Below, piece by piece: positions 34,469 through 42,932 of a stretch of DNA of 64,000 bases. The notes beneath the pieces were generated by a model. The model was not told the origin of the DNA and did no database searches. It saw only the letters and a program-made list of their open reading frames with translations. Source of the stretch: Candidatus Woesearchaeota archaeon (GTDB taxonomy: Archaea > Nanobdellota > Nanobdellia > Woesearchaeales > GW2011-AR15). Where the stretch lies: contig JAFGJW010000003.1 of the NCBI GenBank assembly GCA_016928835.1, positions 1 to 64,000 of the forward strand, in the 5' to 3' direction. The stretch's first letter is position 1; the number at the start of each line of letters is the position of its first letter. The translations under genes and the position numbers were made by a program.

Positions 34469-36517
34469 TCACTTACTATTTTTTTGAATATTAAATTTGT
34501 TTTCTATATAATCCTCAAGTCTTTTAATAGCTTCTTGATATTTCTCAACACTCTGCTGCTTTTGCTTGAGATTGCTGATTTCTACTATGTATTGGCTCTT
34601 AAGAGCCTGGATGTGGTGCTGAGCTGCCCGAATTTCAGATTCCGCCTTTCTCAGTTTCTCTTCCCTGGTCTTATGCTCCAAATTTTTTTTATGGTGTTCC
34701 ATCTTGTCTTTCTTTATCTGCTCCAAGGCAGACCTCTCTTTCTCGATTTGCTTTTGCAGCTCATTTAGCTCTTCCTTGAGTCTAAGATTCTGCTGCTGCC
34801 AAGACTGCATCTCCTCAACTAATCCCTGCTCCTTTTTTCTAAGCACTAAGGCATTCTTTGCCATTTGTTTTTTGTATGCAACAAGTGCTGCCATACCTTT
34901 TTTAATGCTCTGTTTCTTAGTATCAATATTAGTTTCATATTCCTTGAGCTCTTTTTCCCTTGTGCCTAATAATTCCTCTCTCTCTTTCAGCTTTTTTGTC
35001 TGGACTTCAAGCGCCTGTTCTCTTTCCGCTACCTTTTTATCTATCTCTTGCATGTTCTTTTCTTTTTCAAGGATTCTTTGCTCTTTTTTGGTAACCCTGC
35101 TTTCCAATTTATTTAATTGAAGCTCATTTTTATCTATCTCTTTCTTTCGATCAGCCAGACTAGCTTCTTGTTTATGCAATTTCTCATCGAGCTTGTTCAA
35201 ATCATTGTACCTTTCAGTTATCTTAATATTCTGCTGCTCCAAAAGATGTTTCTTCTCATCAATCTCCTTTTGTTTTGTGTCTAGTTCCTTTCCCCGAGCA
35301 GTGAGCATATCTTCCATATTACTTAACTCTATCTCTTGGCTTTTAATTTCTTGAATCTTCTTGTCTATCTGCTGACCTTTTATGATAATCTCTTTTTTCA
35401 GATGTTCCAGCTCGTGCAATTCTCTATTTATCATGGAGCGATCTTCAGCAAGTTTTTTCTCAGTCTGCTCAATCGAGCGCATCCTTTTACCTATTGCATC
35501 ATCTTCATCTTTGATTTCTTTCTCCTTAATCTCCAGCTCCTTTTCCTTCTTCAGCAGGTCTGCCTCTCTAGCATCAAAAGTTAATTTGGTTGCGTTAATA
35601 TCCTTCTGTAGCCCCTCAAGTTTGAGCTTCAGTGCATCCATTTTCTTCTCTTTAAAAGCAAGTTCGGAGAGTTGTTGTTTAAGGGAAGTAACCTCTTTTT
35701 GAACACTGCTTTGTTTTGCATTTATCTTTATTTCTGTAAGCTCCAGCTCTTTTTCCTGTCTCCTTAGGGAGTTCTCCTTGCTTAGAGTATTTTTCTTTTC
35801 ATCTCTCAGTTCAGTATATTTAGCCTTAAGCTCGTTCTCTTTATCCACCAGCTCATGTTCTTTTTTCAGCACTTTTGTCTCATGAGCCACAATCTCTTTT
35901 CTGGTTTTGACCAGTTGCTCTTTCTCCTTGTTGAGTCTCTTCTTCTCTTTCTCAAAAATATTTTTGCTTTGTTTTAGTGCTAACTCAGTGGACTTAATGT
36001 CTTCCTCTTTTGTTGCTAATGAACTCTCACTTTTTTTCAGCTCTTCATCTCTTCTAGCCAACTCCTCTTCCTTCTTTTTAAGTGGTACAACTATATTCTG
36101 GTACCTAACTCTCTCTTTGACCAATAAATGCAGTCTCTTTGATATGGCGTTATTCCTGGCCTCTAACTTCTTCAAGTATTTCTCTATCCATTTCTCCCTG
36201 AGAGCTAATTTCTGCTCCCTTCTCTTAAGATCCTCATCATACTTTGTATTACCAAGTTCCTTCAGTTTCAGTCCGCTTTCTCTTTGGCCAAGCAATTTTT
36301 CCTTATTGCCCAGCTGCTCTTTATCTGACTCTAGTATTTTTTCCTTTTTTGCAACCTCTGCAAGCAATTTACTATTTTTATCCTCCTCTTGCTTGAGTCT
36401 AGCCTCTTTTTTTTCAAGATTATGTTTTAATTGAATGAGCTTGTGGAACTGTTCTTCAACCTCCAGCTCTCTTTTTAACAACTCATTCTCTTTCTTGGTG
36501 GGCATTTTCTTGTTCAT
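34469..36517 (-). CDS. Giant coiled-coil protein (682 aa)
   Basis: Almost the whole protein is one continuous heptad-patterned helix, rich in Lys, Glu, Leu and Gln. It contains many near repeats of KEKELE/KREQKLA-type segments about 14-21 residues long, interrupted by almost no Pro or Gly. There is no Walker motif, so it is not an SMC or Rad50 ATPase, and there is no signal or membrane helix. It starts 21 nt after the 1150-residue coiled-coil gene. The two together look like rod-shaped structural or cytoskeleton-like proteins, an inference from composition alone. Confidence 0.75.
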   Translation of the reverse strand: MNKKMPTKKENELLKRELEVEEQFHKLIQLKHNLEKKEARLKQEEDKNSKLLAEVAKKEKILESDKEQLGNKEKLLGQRESGLKLKELGNTKYDEDLKRREQKLALREKWIEKYLKKLEARNNAISKRLHLLVKERVRYQNIVVPLKKKEEELARRDEELKKSESSLATKEEDIKSTELALKQSKNIFEKEKKRLNKEKEQLVKTRKEIVAHETKVLKKEHELVDKENELKAKYTELRDEKKNTLSKENSLRRQEKELELTEIKINAKQSSVQKEVTSLKQQLSELAFKEKKMDALKLKLEGLQKDINATKLTFDAREADLLKKEKELEIKEKEIKDEDDAIGKRMRSIEQTEKKLAEDRSMINRELHELEHLKKEIIIKGQQIDKKIQEIKSQEIELSNMEDMLTARGKELDTKQKEIDEKKHLLEQQNIKITERYNDLNKLDEKLHKQEASLADRKKEIDKNELQLNKLESRVTKKEQRILEKEKNMQEIDKKVAEREQALEVQTKKLKEREELLGTREKELKEYETNIDTKKQSIKKGMAALVAYKKQMAKNALVLRKKEQGLVEEMQSWQQQNLRLKEELNELQKQIEKERSALEQIKKDKMEHHKKNLEHKTREEKLRKAESEIRAAQHHIQALKSQYIVEISNLKQKQQSVEKYQEAIKRLEDYIENKFNIQKNSK

Positions 36518-36538
36518 TTTATTATTTAGCTATGTTAA

Positions 36539-39500
36539 TTAAAGCAAATTTCCTGGTCCGACTCTCTGTTTTTTTTCTATTTCATTCTTAAGTTTTTTTA
36601 ATGAACGCTCTCTCTCATTCAATTCTTTTTCTCTGTTCTTTATATACCTCTTCTTCTCGTTTAGGAGTTCATGGAATCTTCCGACTGAAGCATTTTTCTC
36701 AATAAGAAGTTTTTCCTTCTGCTCAAGCACTCTGATATTCTTCCTATGTTTCTTCTCCTCTTCTGTGAGCTGCTTCAATTTATATTCAAGCTCCTCCTGT
36801 TTCCTGAGAAGAGCGCTTTCCTTTGATTTAAATTTAGTGGTCAGAGCAATCTCCTTTTCCTTAAAGACCTCTTCTTTTTGATTCAGCTCTTGTTCCTGTT
36901 TTTCCAATTTTTTCTCTAACTCTGCAAGTTCTGCAATTGTCTTCCTCAATTCTGCAGTTTCTGTATTTATCTCTTCTTTCCTTTTTTTGAGCTGGCTCTC
37001 CATATTAATGACAAGCATTTTATTTTTTTCAATATCTGCAAGCTGCTTAGTGTTCCTTTGAGTTAACTCCCTTAATTTCTCGATTTTCTTCTTAAAAGCC
37101 TCCTGCTCCTGCGCCAACTTAGCTTCTTTATCATCTATCTTATCTTGTAATAAATTAACCTTTTTGGCCTTTTTTTCTGTCTCATTCAGTTTGTGTGTGG
37201 CATCCTTTTCCTTATTTTGCAGCTTGTCTTTTTCCAGGGCGAGTTCAGCTTCTTTTACTGAAATTTGCTGTTCTTTTGATTTAAGTGATTTTTCATAATC
37301 TACCAGTTCCTTTCTTTTTGCATTTATATCATCAAGGAAAATCTTGATCTCATTTTCTTTCCTATTTATCTGAACTAGTTTTTTGCTAATTACTGCTTTG
37401 TCATTCTCAATCTTATCTGCTTTTTTATCTAGTTCAATCGCCAGCTTATCTATCTTTTTCTCCCTTTCAAAAAGCTGCTCTTCTGATTTTGTCAGGTTTA
37501 CATCCACCTCTTTGAGCTTCATCTCTGTAGAATTAATCTCCTCTCTCTGCTTCTCAACCTCTCTCATCTCCTGCTTTATCTTGACCTCCTCTTCTTTAAG
37601 TTTCTGCTGTTTTTTATCGAGAGTCTCTCGTAATTTGCCTAATCTAGTTTCTTCTTCAACAAGCTTCTGCTCCTTTGCTGTAAGCACTTTACCGCTCTCT
37701 TCTATTTTCACCAAAGTAGTATTCATATCATTCTTATCCTGCTCTACTATCTCTTCTCTTTTCTTCAGCTCCTGCTCTTCAAGGCCAAGTTCAAGCTCCT
37801 TTTGCTGTATCTCCTCTAGTTTACTTGTGAGGTGGCTATTTTTCTCCTCTATTTTATTCAGTTCCTCCTGGAACTTGCCTTTGTAATTTTCAAAATTTTG
37901 TTTTTCCTGGTTGAATCTTTCTAACTTGTCTAAATATTCAGCTTCTTTCTTCTCGAGCTTTTTTATGTTTTGTCTTAATTCTCTTTCCTCTTGTGCAGTA
38001 TTGGTCCTCTTTTCCCTTATGCTCTTCTCCAATTTCTCAAAACTTTTTCTTTTAGCCTCCAGCTCCCGGATAAGCCGTTTAATCTTCCTCTCCTGCGCTT
38101 CCAAATCTGAAATATGCTTTGTTAGTTCCAGGGCCTTGGTCTTAATTTCCTGCTCTTTATCATGCAGGTCGTTTTTCTTATCCTCAACTTGCTTTAACTC
38201 TCCCTCAATTGCTTTTTTCTTCTCACTAATCTCTTTTTCAACATTTTGTTTCTCACTATTCTTATCCTGTATTTTTAGTTTGACTGATTCAAGTTCCTTT
38301 TGTTTCTTGGTAATATCAGTATTGATAGATTCAAGTTTTTTCTCTCTTTCTTCAAATTTTGAGATTCTGTATTCCAAATCCAAACTTGCACTTCTTACTT
38401 CTTTCTCCTTGCCGTCGAGCTCTGTGTCTTTCTTCTGGATCTGTCTCTCTCTCTTTTTTAGGGATATTGCCTTTTGTCCCATTGTTTTGCGAATCTGCAA
38501 GAGCTTTAACTTGTCCTTTTTATTCTCCAAGCGATTAGCCTCAGCTTGCTTTTCCTTCACAGCAAGCTCCTTTTTTAGTCTGTCCAGCCCAAGTAGTTTC
38601 GAATCAAATTTCTCTTTATTTTCCTTTAATTTTTTCTCGATAGTAATGAGCGTAACCTCTTTTTCTCCGATCCTAGAATTCTGCTCCAGTATTTTTGCTC
38701 TTTCTACAGCTAGTTTTTCTCGCTCAGAATTAATGCTGTCTTTTTCCTTTTTAAGTCTGCTTTTTATATCATCCAGTTCTTTTATTTTGGAAGAAAGGGT
38801 TCGTTTTAAATCTCTGACCAATTGTTTAAGTTTAGTTTCATCAATATTCTGATTCTTAACTCTATCATGGAGCGATAATACTTTTGTATGCAAGGATTTA
38901 TTTTGTTCTTCCAGTCTTTTATAGTGCTTTTGACGCTCTTTTAAATCATTTTTCTGCTCCTTTATTGTTTCAGCACTTCCCTGCACTTTTTTCTGCTTAA
39001 TCTGTAAGTTATCTTCTTGTCTTTGGACAAGTCTTCCGGCCTTCTCAAGCTCCTTTTTTCTTGTTTCAAGTAAAATAAATTTTGACTCAATCTCTTTGTA
39101 CTTATTTTTTAGTTCCTCTTTTGCTTTCTGAATTGTCTCTTCTCTCAATAGAACATCGTGCTTAAGTTTTTTCACTTCAGACTCATTTTTCTGTAATGAT
39201 GATTCTAAATTCTCTTTCTCGCTACTAAGGCTTTTCAGTTTTGATTTATAGCTTGATATATCCTTATTTTGGTTCTCAATAACCTTCTCCTTTTCATTTA
39301 TATCTAATCTTAACTGTCTCATCACCTTCGATCTTTTTGCCAGAGTATTGCTAAAAACACTATTACTTTGTTCTAAAGCAGTATGTTTGATCTTTAAAGC
39401 ATCAAGCTCTCTTAGAGTGTTGTCTAGCGAATGCTGAACACCTTTTAGCTCATGTTGGAGCCCCCTTACTTCCAGCAGAGACTCTTTGTATTTTTCTGCA

Positions 39501-39991
39501 TCTGTCTTTACTACTGTTTTTTTCTTTTCTCTTGGTTTCTTTTCTGCTCTTGACTTTTCTTTTTGTTGAACAACTTTTAGTTTCAGTGGAACTAGTGTTT
39601 TCTTGGCTGTTTGTTTTTCTGCTCTGTCCAGTCTGGCTGCATACTTTTTCTTCTCTGTTTCAAGAACCGCTCCTATTTCACCAGGGTCAATCTCAGTCTT
39701 TTTGTGAAGTTCATCCAAGAAATAAAGCCATTCGCTATGCTCCCAGTTGCCTTTATGCTGCTTAACAAATTTTCTGCAGAGATTAATAATTTTTGATTTT
39801 GATATTGTCGGCTTCTGAAAGAATCTCTTTTTCTCATCTTCAAGCAAATTGCCGAGCTCTTGCTCTGCAAGGTCAATACCTTGCTCTCTGACTGTCCCTA
39901 TAAAAGAAAGCCAGTCCTGATGCTGCCACTCCCCATTATGTGTGTGGACAAAATCTCTTGCTAGACTAAGAAGTTTTAACCTCTTTTTCAT
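36539..39991 (-). CDS. Giant coiled-coil protein with tandem N-terminal repeats (1150 aa)
   Basis: The N-terminal about 115 residues hold two copies of a 50-residue domain: LARDFVHTHNGEWQHQDWL with GIDLAEQELGNLLEDEKKRF, then LCRKFVKQHKGNWEHSEWL with EIDPGEIGAVLETEKKKY. After a basic linker (about 115-160) a coiled coil of roughly 980 residues runs to the end. No ATPase motifs are present. The paired N-terminal domains may be a binding head. Transcription starts from a TATA box near 40030-40043 and runs into the 682-residue gene. As a straight coiled coil of about 980 residues (roughly 1.5 A per residue) it would span about 145 nm. Confidence 0.78.
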   Translation of the reverse strand: MKKRLKLLSLARDFVHTHNGEWQHQDWLSFIGTVREQGIDLAEQELGNLLEDEKKRFFQKPTISKSKIINLCRKFVKQHKGNWEHSEWLYFLDELHKKTEIDPGEIGAVLETEKKKYAARLDRAEKQTAKKTLVPLKLKVVQQKEKSRAEKKPREKKKTVVKTDAEKYKESLLEVRGLQHELKGVQHSLDNTLRELDALKIKHTALEQSNSVFSNTLAKRSKVMRQLRLDINEKEKVIENQNKDISSYKSKLKSLSSEKENLESSLQKNESEVKKLKHDVLLREETIQKAKEELKNKYKEIESKFILLETRKKELEKAGRLVQRQEDNLQIKQKKVQGSAETIKEQKNDLKERQKHYKRLEEQNKSLHTKVLSLHDRVKNQNIDETKLKQLVRDLKRTLSSKIKELDDIKSRLKKEKDSINSEREKLAVERAKILEQNSRIGEKEVTLITIEKKLKENKEKFDSKLLGLDRLKKELAVKEKQAEANRLENKKDKLKLLQIRKTMGQKAISLKKRERQIQKKDTELDGKEKEVRSASLDLEYRISKFEEREKKLESINTDITKKQKELESVKLKIQDKNSEKQNVEKEISEKKKAIEGELKQVEDKKNDLHDKEQEIKTKALELTKHISDLEAQERKIKRLIRELEAKRKSFEKLEKSIREKRTNTAQEERELRQNIKKLEKKEAEYLDKLERFNQEKQNFENYKGKFQEELNKIEEKNSHLTSKLEEIQQKELELGLEEQELKKREEIVEQDKNDMNTTLVKIEESGKVLTAKEQKLVEEETRLGKLRETLDKKQQKLKEEEVKIKQEMREVEKQREEINSTEMKLKEVDVNLTKSEEQLFEREKKIDKLAIELDKKADKIENDKAVISKKLVQINRKENEIKIFLDDINAKRKELVDYEKSLKSKEQQISVKEAELALEKDKLQNKEKDATHKLNETEKKAKKVNLLQDKIDDKEAKLAQEQEAFKKKIEKLRELTQRNTKQLADIEKNKMLVINMESQLKKRKEEINTETAELRKTIAELAELEKKLEKQEQELNQKEEVFKEKEIALTTKFKSKESALLRKQEELEYKLKQLTEEEKKHRKNIRVLEQKEKLLIEKNASVGRFHELLNEKKRYIKNREKELNERERSLKKLKNEIEKKQRVGPGNLL

Positions 39992-40045
39992 AAATTCCCC
40001 CTGATAACATTATTGTTATTAAGTCCTATATAAATAATTTTGTTA

Positions 40046-40390
40046 TTATTCTGGAATAATAACTAACTGAATTTCGTCTGCAACTATCTCCTTTTCTTTT
40101 TGAACTCTTCCCGTTATTTTAACCACATTTCCTACTGAAAAGTCTGAATTGTTATCAAACACTATCACTTCCAGCAAGCTTGGCTGTTCAATCTCAAGAA
40201 TTACATAAGATGGCCTTTTTTCAATATCAATAATTTTTCCAGTAACCTTGATCTGATTGCCAATCTCCTCCTTTGTTATCTTTTCTATTGTTGTATCTGT
40301 AACCTCAATTTTATGCGATAGGACTGCTAATATAACAAGTCCAGTTATGGATGTTAGCAATGCAATAATCAGCAATTGGTTCTCTTTCAT
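40046..40390 (-). CDS. Membrane-anchored OB-fold protein
   Basis: 114 residues. One N-terminal helix (LLIIALLTSITGLVILAVLS) is followed by an OB-fold-like beta domain (GNQIKVTGKIIDIEKRPSYVILEIEQPSLLEVIVFD and GNVVKITGRVQKEKEIVADEIQL) of the tRNA-anticodon/nucleic-acid-binding OB type. In membrane-anchored archaeal forms the ligand is not established. It is expressed separately from the coiled-coil genes. Confidence 0.65.
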   Translation of the reverse strand: MKENQLLIIALLTSITGLVILAVLSHKIEVTDTTIEKITKEEIGNQIKVTGKIIDIEKRPSYVILEIEQPSLLEVIVFDNNSDFSVGNVVKITGRVQKEKEIVADEIQLVIIPE

Positions 40391-40468
40391 AGCATTGAAA
40401 ATAGTCTGCTCCTATAAAAATCTTTATTAAATTTTTAGTGATGGCAACCATGAAAAACTTAAACACTA

Positions 40469-40482
40469 AATTTATATATAAT
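40469..40482 (+). promoter_or_regulatory. TATA box of the split lonB locus
   Basis: AATTTATATATAAT is centred 26-27 nt before the ATG at 40501, so the first gene is probably leaderless. No other promoter is obvious before the second and third genes, which are coupled by ATGA overlaps. Confidence 0.55.
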
Positions 40483-40500
40483 TAGCCTTTTTGAAAATCC

Positions 40501-42603
40501 ATGGCCAAAAATAATTTTGCTTTTAAAACTACTAAGGATCTTCCTGTTGCAAAGAAGATTATTGACAGAGTCATCGGCCAAGACAAAGCTGTTGATGTCA
40601 TGAAAAAAGCTGCGCAACAGAGGAGGCATGTTCTATTGATAGGTGAGCCTGGAACAGGAAAATCAATGCTTGGGCTTGCACTAACTGAGATGCTTCCAAA
40701 AGAAAAACTTGTTGATGTAGTTGCCTTTCCAAACCCGAATGATGATCACCAGCCGTTAATAAGGTCAATGCCCGCAGGAAAAGGAAGAGAATATGTTCTT
40801 AAGTCTAAATTGCAGAGCATGTCAATGCTTAAGAACCAGAATTTAATTTTCATTATCTTCCTTATTTTTGGTATTGTGTTTCCCATTTATTACTGGAGAG
40901 CCAATCCCTTGAACTTAGGAGAGACTGCGAATGCTATCATCTTCTCTGCATCTATAGTAACAAGTATCATTGTTCTTGCACTAATAGTGGTTTCTACTAA
41001 CCTTAACAAAAGAATGGAAAAGCAATCGCTCGTGCCAAAGGTTATAGTAGACAATTATGGAAAAAAGCAGGCACCATTTTTTGATGCAACAGGTGCACAT
41101 GCTGGCGCATTGTTAGGAGATGTACTTCATGACCCCTTTCAAACGTTTTCATATATTAGTATATTAAAATGTATACTAAAAGAAAATATAAATGATGAAC
41201 AAATGGCACAAGCACTTGACAAGTACTGGCACAAGCCTTATATACATAAAGAGTTTAAACAGGATAAAAAGTATGAAGCAGTTTTCCTTCCCAAAAATGA
41301 GCTTAACGTAATGGGAGAGAACAATAATCTTGTTGCTCCTGTTGAGGTTTTATCATCAAATAGATATGATTACAAAGGTGAAATGATAAAACTCAAAACA
41401 ACGCAACAAAAAGAATTACTTGTAACTCCAGAACATAAAATTGCAGTTCAAAGACAGGGGGAAACTCAGTATATTGAAGCTTGTAAATTAAAAAAAGGCG
41501 ATACTGTGCTATCTTTAAATGAAAATATGATTATCGATGAACAGGATATAATTGATACTTATGATCTTAGACAACAAGAACAGTGTAGATTATATTATCA
41601 ATATTTAGAAATCAAAAAACAAAATCCAGCATGGGGATATAAGAGAATTGCAAAATCAATGGGGCAAAAAATTGGAAAGACTCGCTGGTGGCATGCTGAA
41701 AAACATATTCCTGTTCCTATTCAAACTGCTAATTGGCTTAAAGAACAGGGATTATTACCTTTAACTTATGATAACCCAAACCTTTCAATAATTGCTAAGA
41801 TTCTCGGAGCAACTTTTGGTGATGGCGGCATATTTGAAAATTTAAATGGAATATTTCTTTCAAGTAAAGAAAAGTGCAATGTAGAAGAATTTGGGTCTGA
41901 TTTGGAGACTATTTTTGGATTGAAAAAAGGAGAAAATTCAAGAATAATTGAGGGCGGAGAGTTTGGTCATTCTTGGTGTTATCAAAACACAAATAGAAAC
42001 ATTATTAGATTTTTTATTGCTTTAAAATCTCCCGTAGGGAAAAAATCTTCTCAAAATATTATTATTCCAGCATGGATTTATAGGAATAAAAATCTTAAAA
42101 TGGAATTTTTTAGCTCATTGCTTGGAAGCGAAGCAGGAGTGCCTGGTGTACATATTTCAAAAACTCAACTAAATACCTTTGATTTTGCTATTACAGGAGA
42201 AGAAGGTTTAGAAAATAATAGAATCAACTTCCTAGAAAAAATTAAGGACTATCTTAATTCAGTAAATATTAAAACAGGCAAAATCTCAACAAGAATTGTA
42301 AAAACAAAAAAATCAGATAAAGGGTCTATTTTATATCGATTCTTAATTTCAACTGAATTTCAGAATATGATTAATTTTTCTAAAGAATGTAAGCTAAACT
42401 ATTGTAACTATAAAAGAGATAAGTTAACAGAAGTACTTAATGAATTTAGAATCATTAAGAAAGAAAGATATGAATTTATGTTAAAAAACGGGATGGGTGC
42501 AGAAACAGCGATGAAGAAATTGAACTTAACTCCAAAAGCCCTCTATGAAATCCTGAATGACACTGAGTTTATCGTCAAAGAACCAGAGGCGGCTTATACA
42601 TGA
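40501..42603 (+). CDS. lonB: LonB protease N-terminal half fused to intein N-half with LAGLIDADG endonuclease
   Basis: 700 residues. Residues 1-214 are the start of archaeal LonB: RVIGQDKAVDVMKKAAQQRR, Walker A GEPGTGKS (48-55), two membrane helices (about 115-132 and 142-166) and TGAHAGALLGDVLHDPFQ. In LonB that sequence should continue [12 protein letters not shown]. Instead residue 215 (Thr) opens an intein: block B is LLVTPEHKIAVQ with KLKKGDTVLSL, and a DOD homing endonuclease has LGATFGDGG (about 436) and FSSLLGSEAG (about 540). The frame stops at 42601-42603, in an ATGA overlap with the next gene, before the intein C-terminal blocks. Those blocks and the rest of LonB are at 42929. It can work only if spliced in trans, or as a truncated ATPase half. 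Confidence 0.9.
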   Translation: MAKNNFAFKTTKDLPVAKKIIDRVIGQDKAVDVMKKAAQQRRHVLLIGEPGTGKSMLGLALTEMLPKEKLVDVVAFPNPNDDHQPLIRSMPAGKGREYVLKSKLQSMSMLKNQNLIFIIFLIFGIVFPIYYWRANPLNLGETANAIIFSASIVTSIIVLALIVVSTNLNKRMEKQSLVPKVIVDNYGKKQAPFFDATGAHAGALLGDVLHDPFQTFSYISILKCILKENINDEQMAQALDKYWHKPYIHKEFKQDKKYEAVFLPKNELNVMGENNNLVAPVEVLSSNRYDYKGEMIKLKTTQQKELLVTPEHKIAVQRQGETQYIEACKLKKGDTVLSLNENMIIDEQDIIDTYDLRQQEQCRLYYQYLEIKKQNPAWGYKRIAKSMGQKIGKTRWWHAEKHIPVPIQTANWLKEQGLLPLTYDNPNLSIIAKILGATFGDGGIFENLNGIFLSSKEKCNVEEFGSDLETIFGLKKGENSRIIEGGEFGHSWCYQNTNRNIIRFFIALKSPVGKKSSQNIIIPAWIYRNKNLKMEFFSSLLGSEAGVPGVHISKTQLNTFDFAITGEEGLENNRINFLEKIKDYLNSVNIKTGKISTRIVKTKKSDKGSILYRFLISTEFQNMINFSKECKLNYCNYKRDKLTEVLNEFRIIKKERYEFMLKNGMGAETAMKKLNLTPKALYEILNDTEFIVKEPEAAYT

Positions 42604-42932
42604 AACACATTGCTTGTTGCGGATTAGATTGTTATGAATGCCCGGCATATATTGCGACTCAGGAAGATTCAGATGCTAAAAGAAAAGTAACTGCGGAACT
42701 CTGGACAGAGGAATTTAAAACAGAAATAAAACCAGGGGATGTTAATTGTGATGGATGCAGATCTAATGGTGAAAGATTTAGTCACTGCAATGTATGCGAG
42801 ATAAGGAAATGCGTTTATGAAAAGAATTTGAAAAATTGTGCATTTTGTACAGATTATGCATGTGCAAAATTAAACGATTTTTTTATAATGGCTCCTGAGG
42901 CAAAATCAAATTTGGAAAATATCAGAAAATGA
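42600..42932 (+). CDS. DUF3795 Cys-rich protein encoded between the two split-intein halves
   Basis: A complete 110-residue DUF3795 protein: [53 protein letters not shown], with about 14 cysteines likely to bind zinc or Fe-S. It has its own ATG (overlapping the upstream TGA), a purine-rich AGAGGCGG 8-15 nt before it, and a stop overlapping the next ATG. It shares no sequence with inteins or Lon. Its function is unknown; relatives are usually free-standing single genes in anaerobic archaea and clostridia. Its position inside a split protease gene is exceptional. Confidence 0.88.
   Translation: MKHIACCGLDCYECPAYIATQEDSDAKRKVTAELWTEEFKTEIKPGDVNCDGCRSNGERFSHCNVCEIRKCVYEKNLKNCAFCTDYACAKLNDFFIMAPEAKSNLENIRK

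Noticed and set aside
34704..38852. Long plus-strand open frames (up to 313 residues, Ser/Phe-rich) across the coiled-coil genes
   Set aside because: They are antisense shadows of Lys/Glu-rich codons: their Ser/Phe/Leu composition mirrors AAA/GAA/CTT reading on the other strand, and they have no promoters or family features.
42600..42932. Explaining the lonB break as a simple frameshift or sequencing error
   Set aside because: The gap holds a complete, conserved-looking DUF3795 gene with its own start and stop. The C-part begins with canonical intein blocks, and a single base change cannot join the frames (in-frame stop at 42896-42898).
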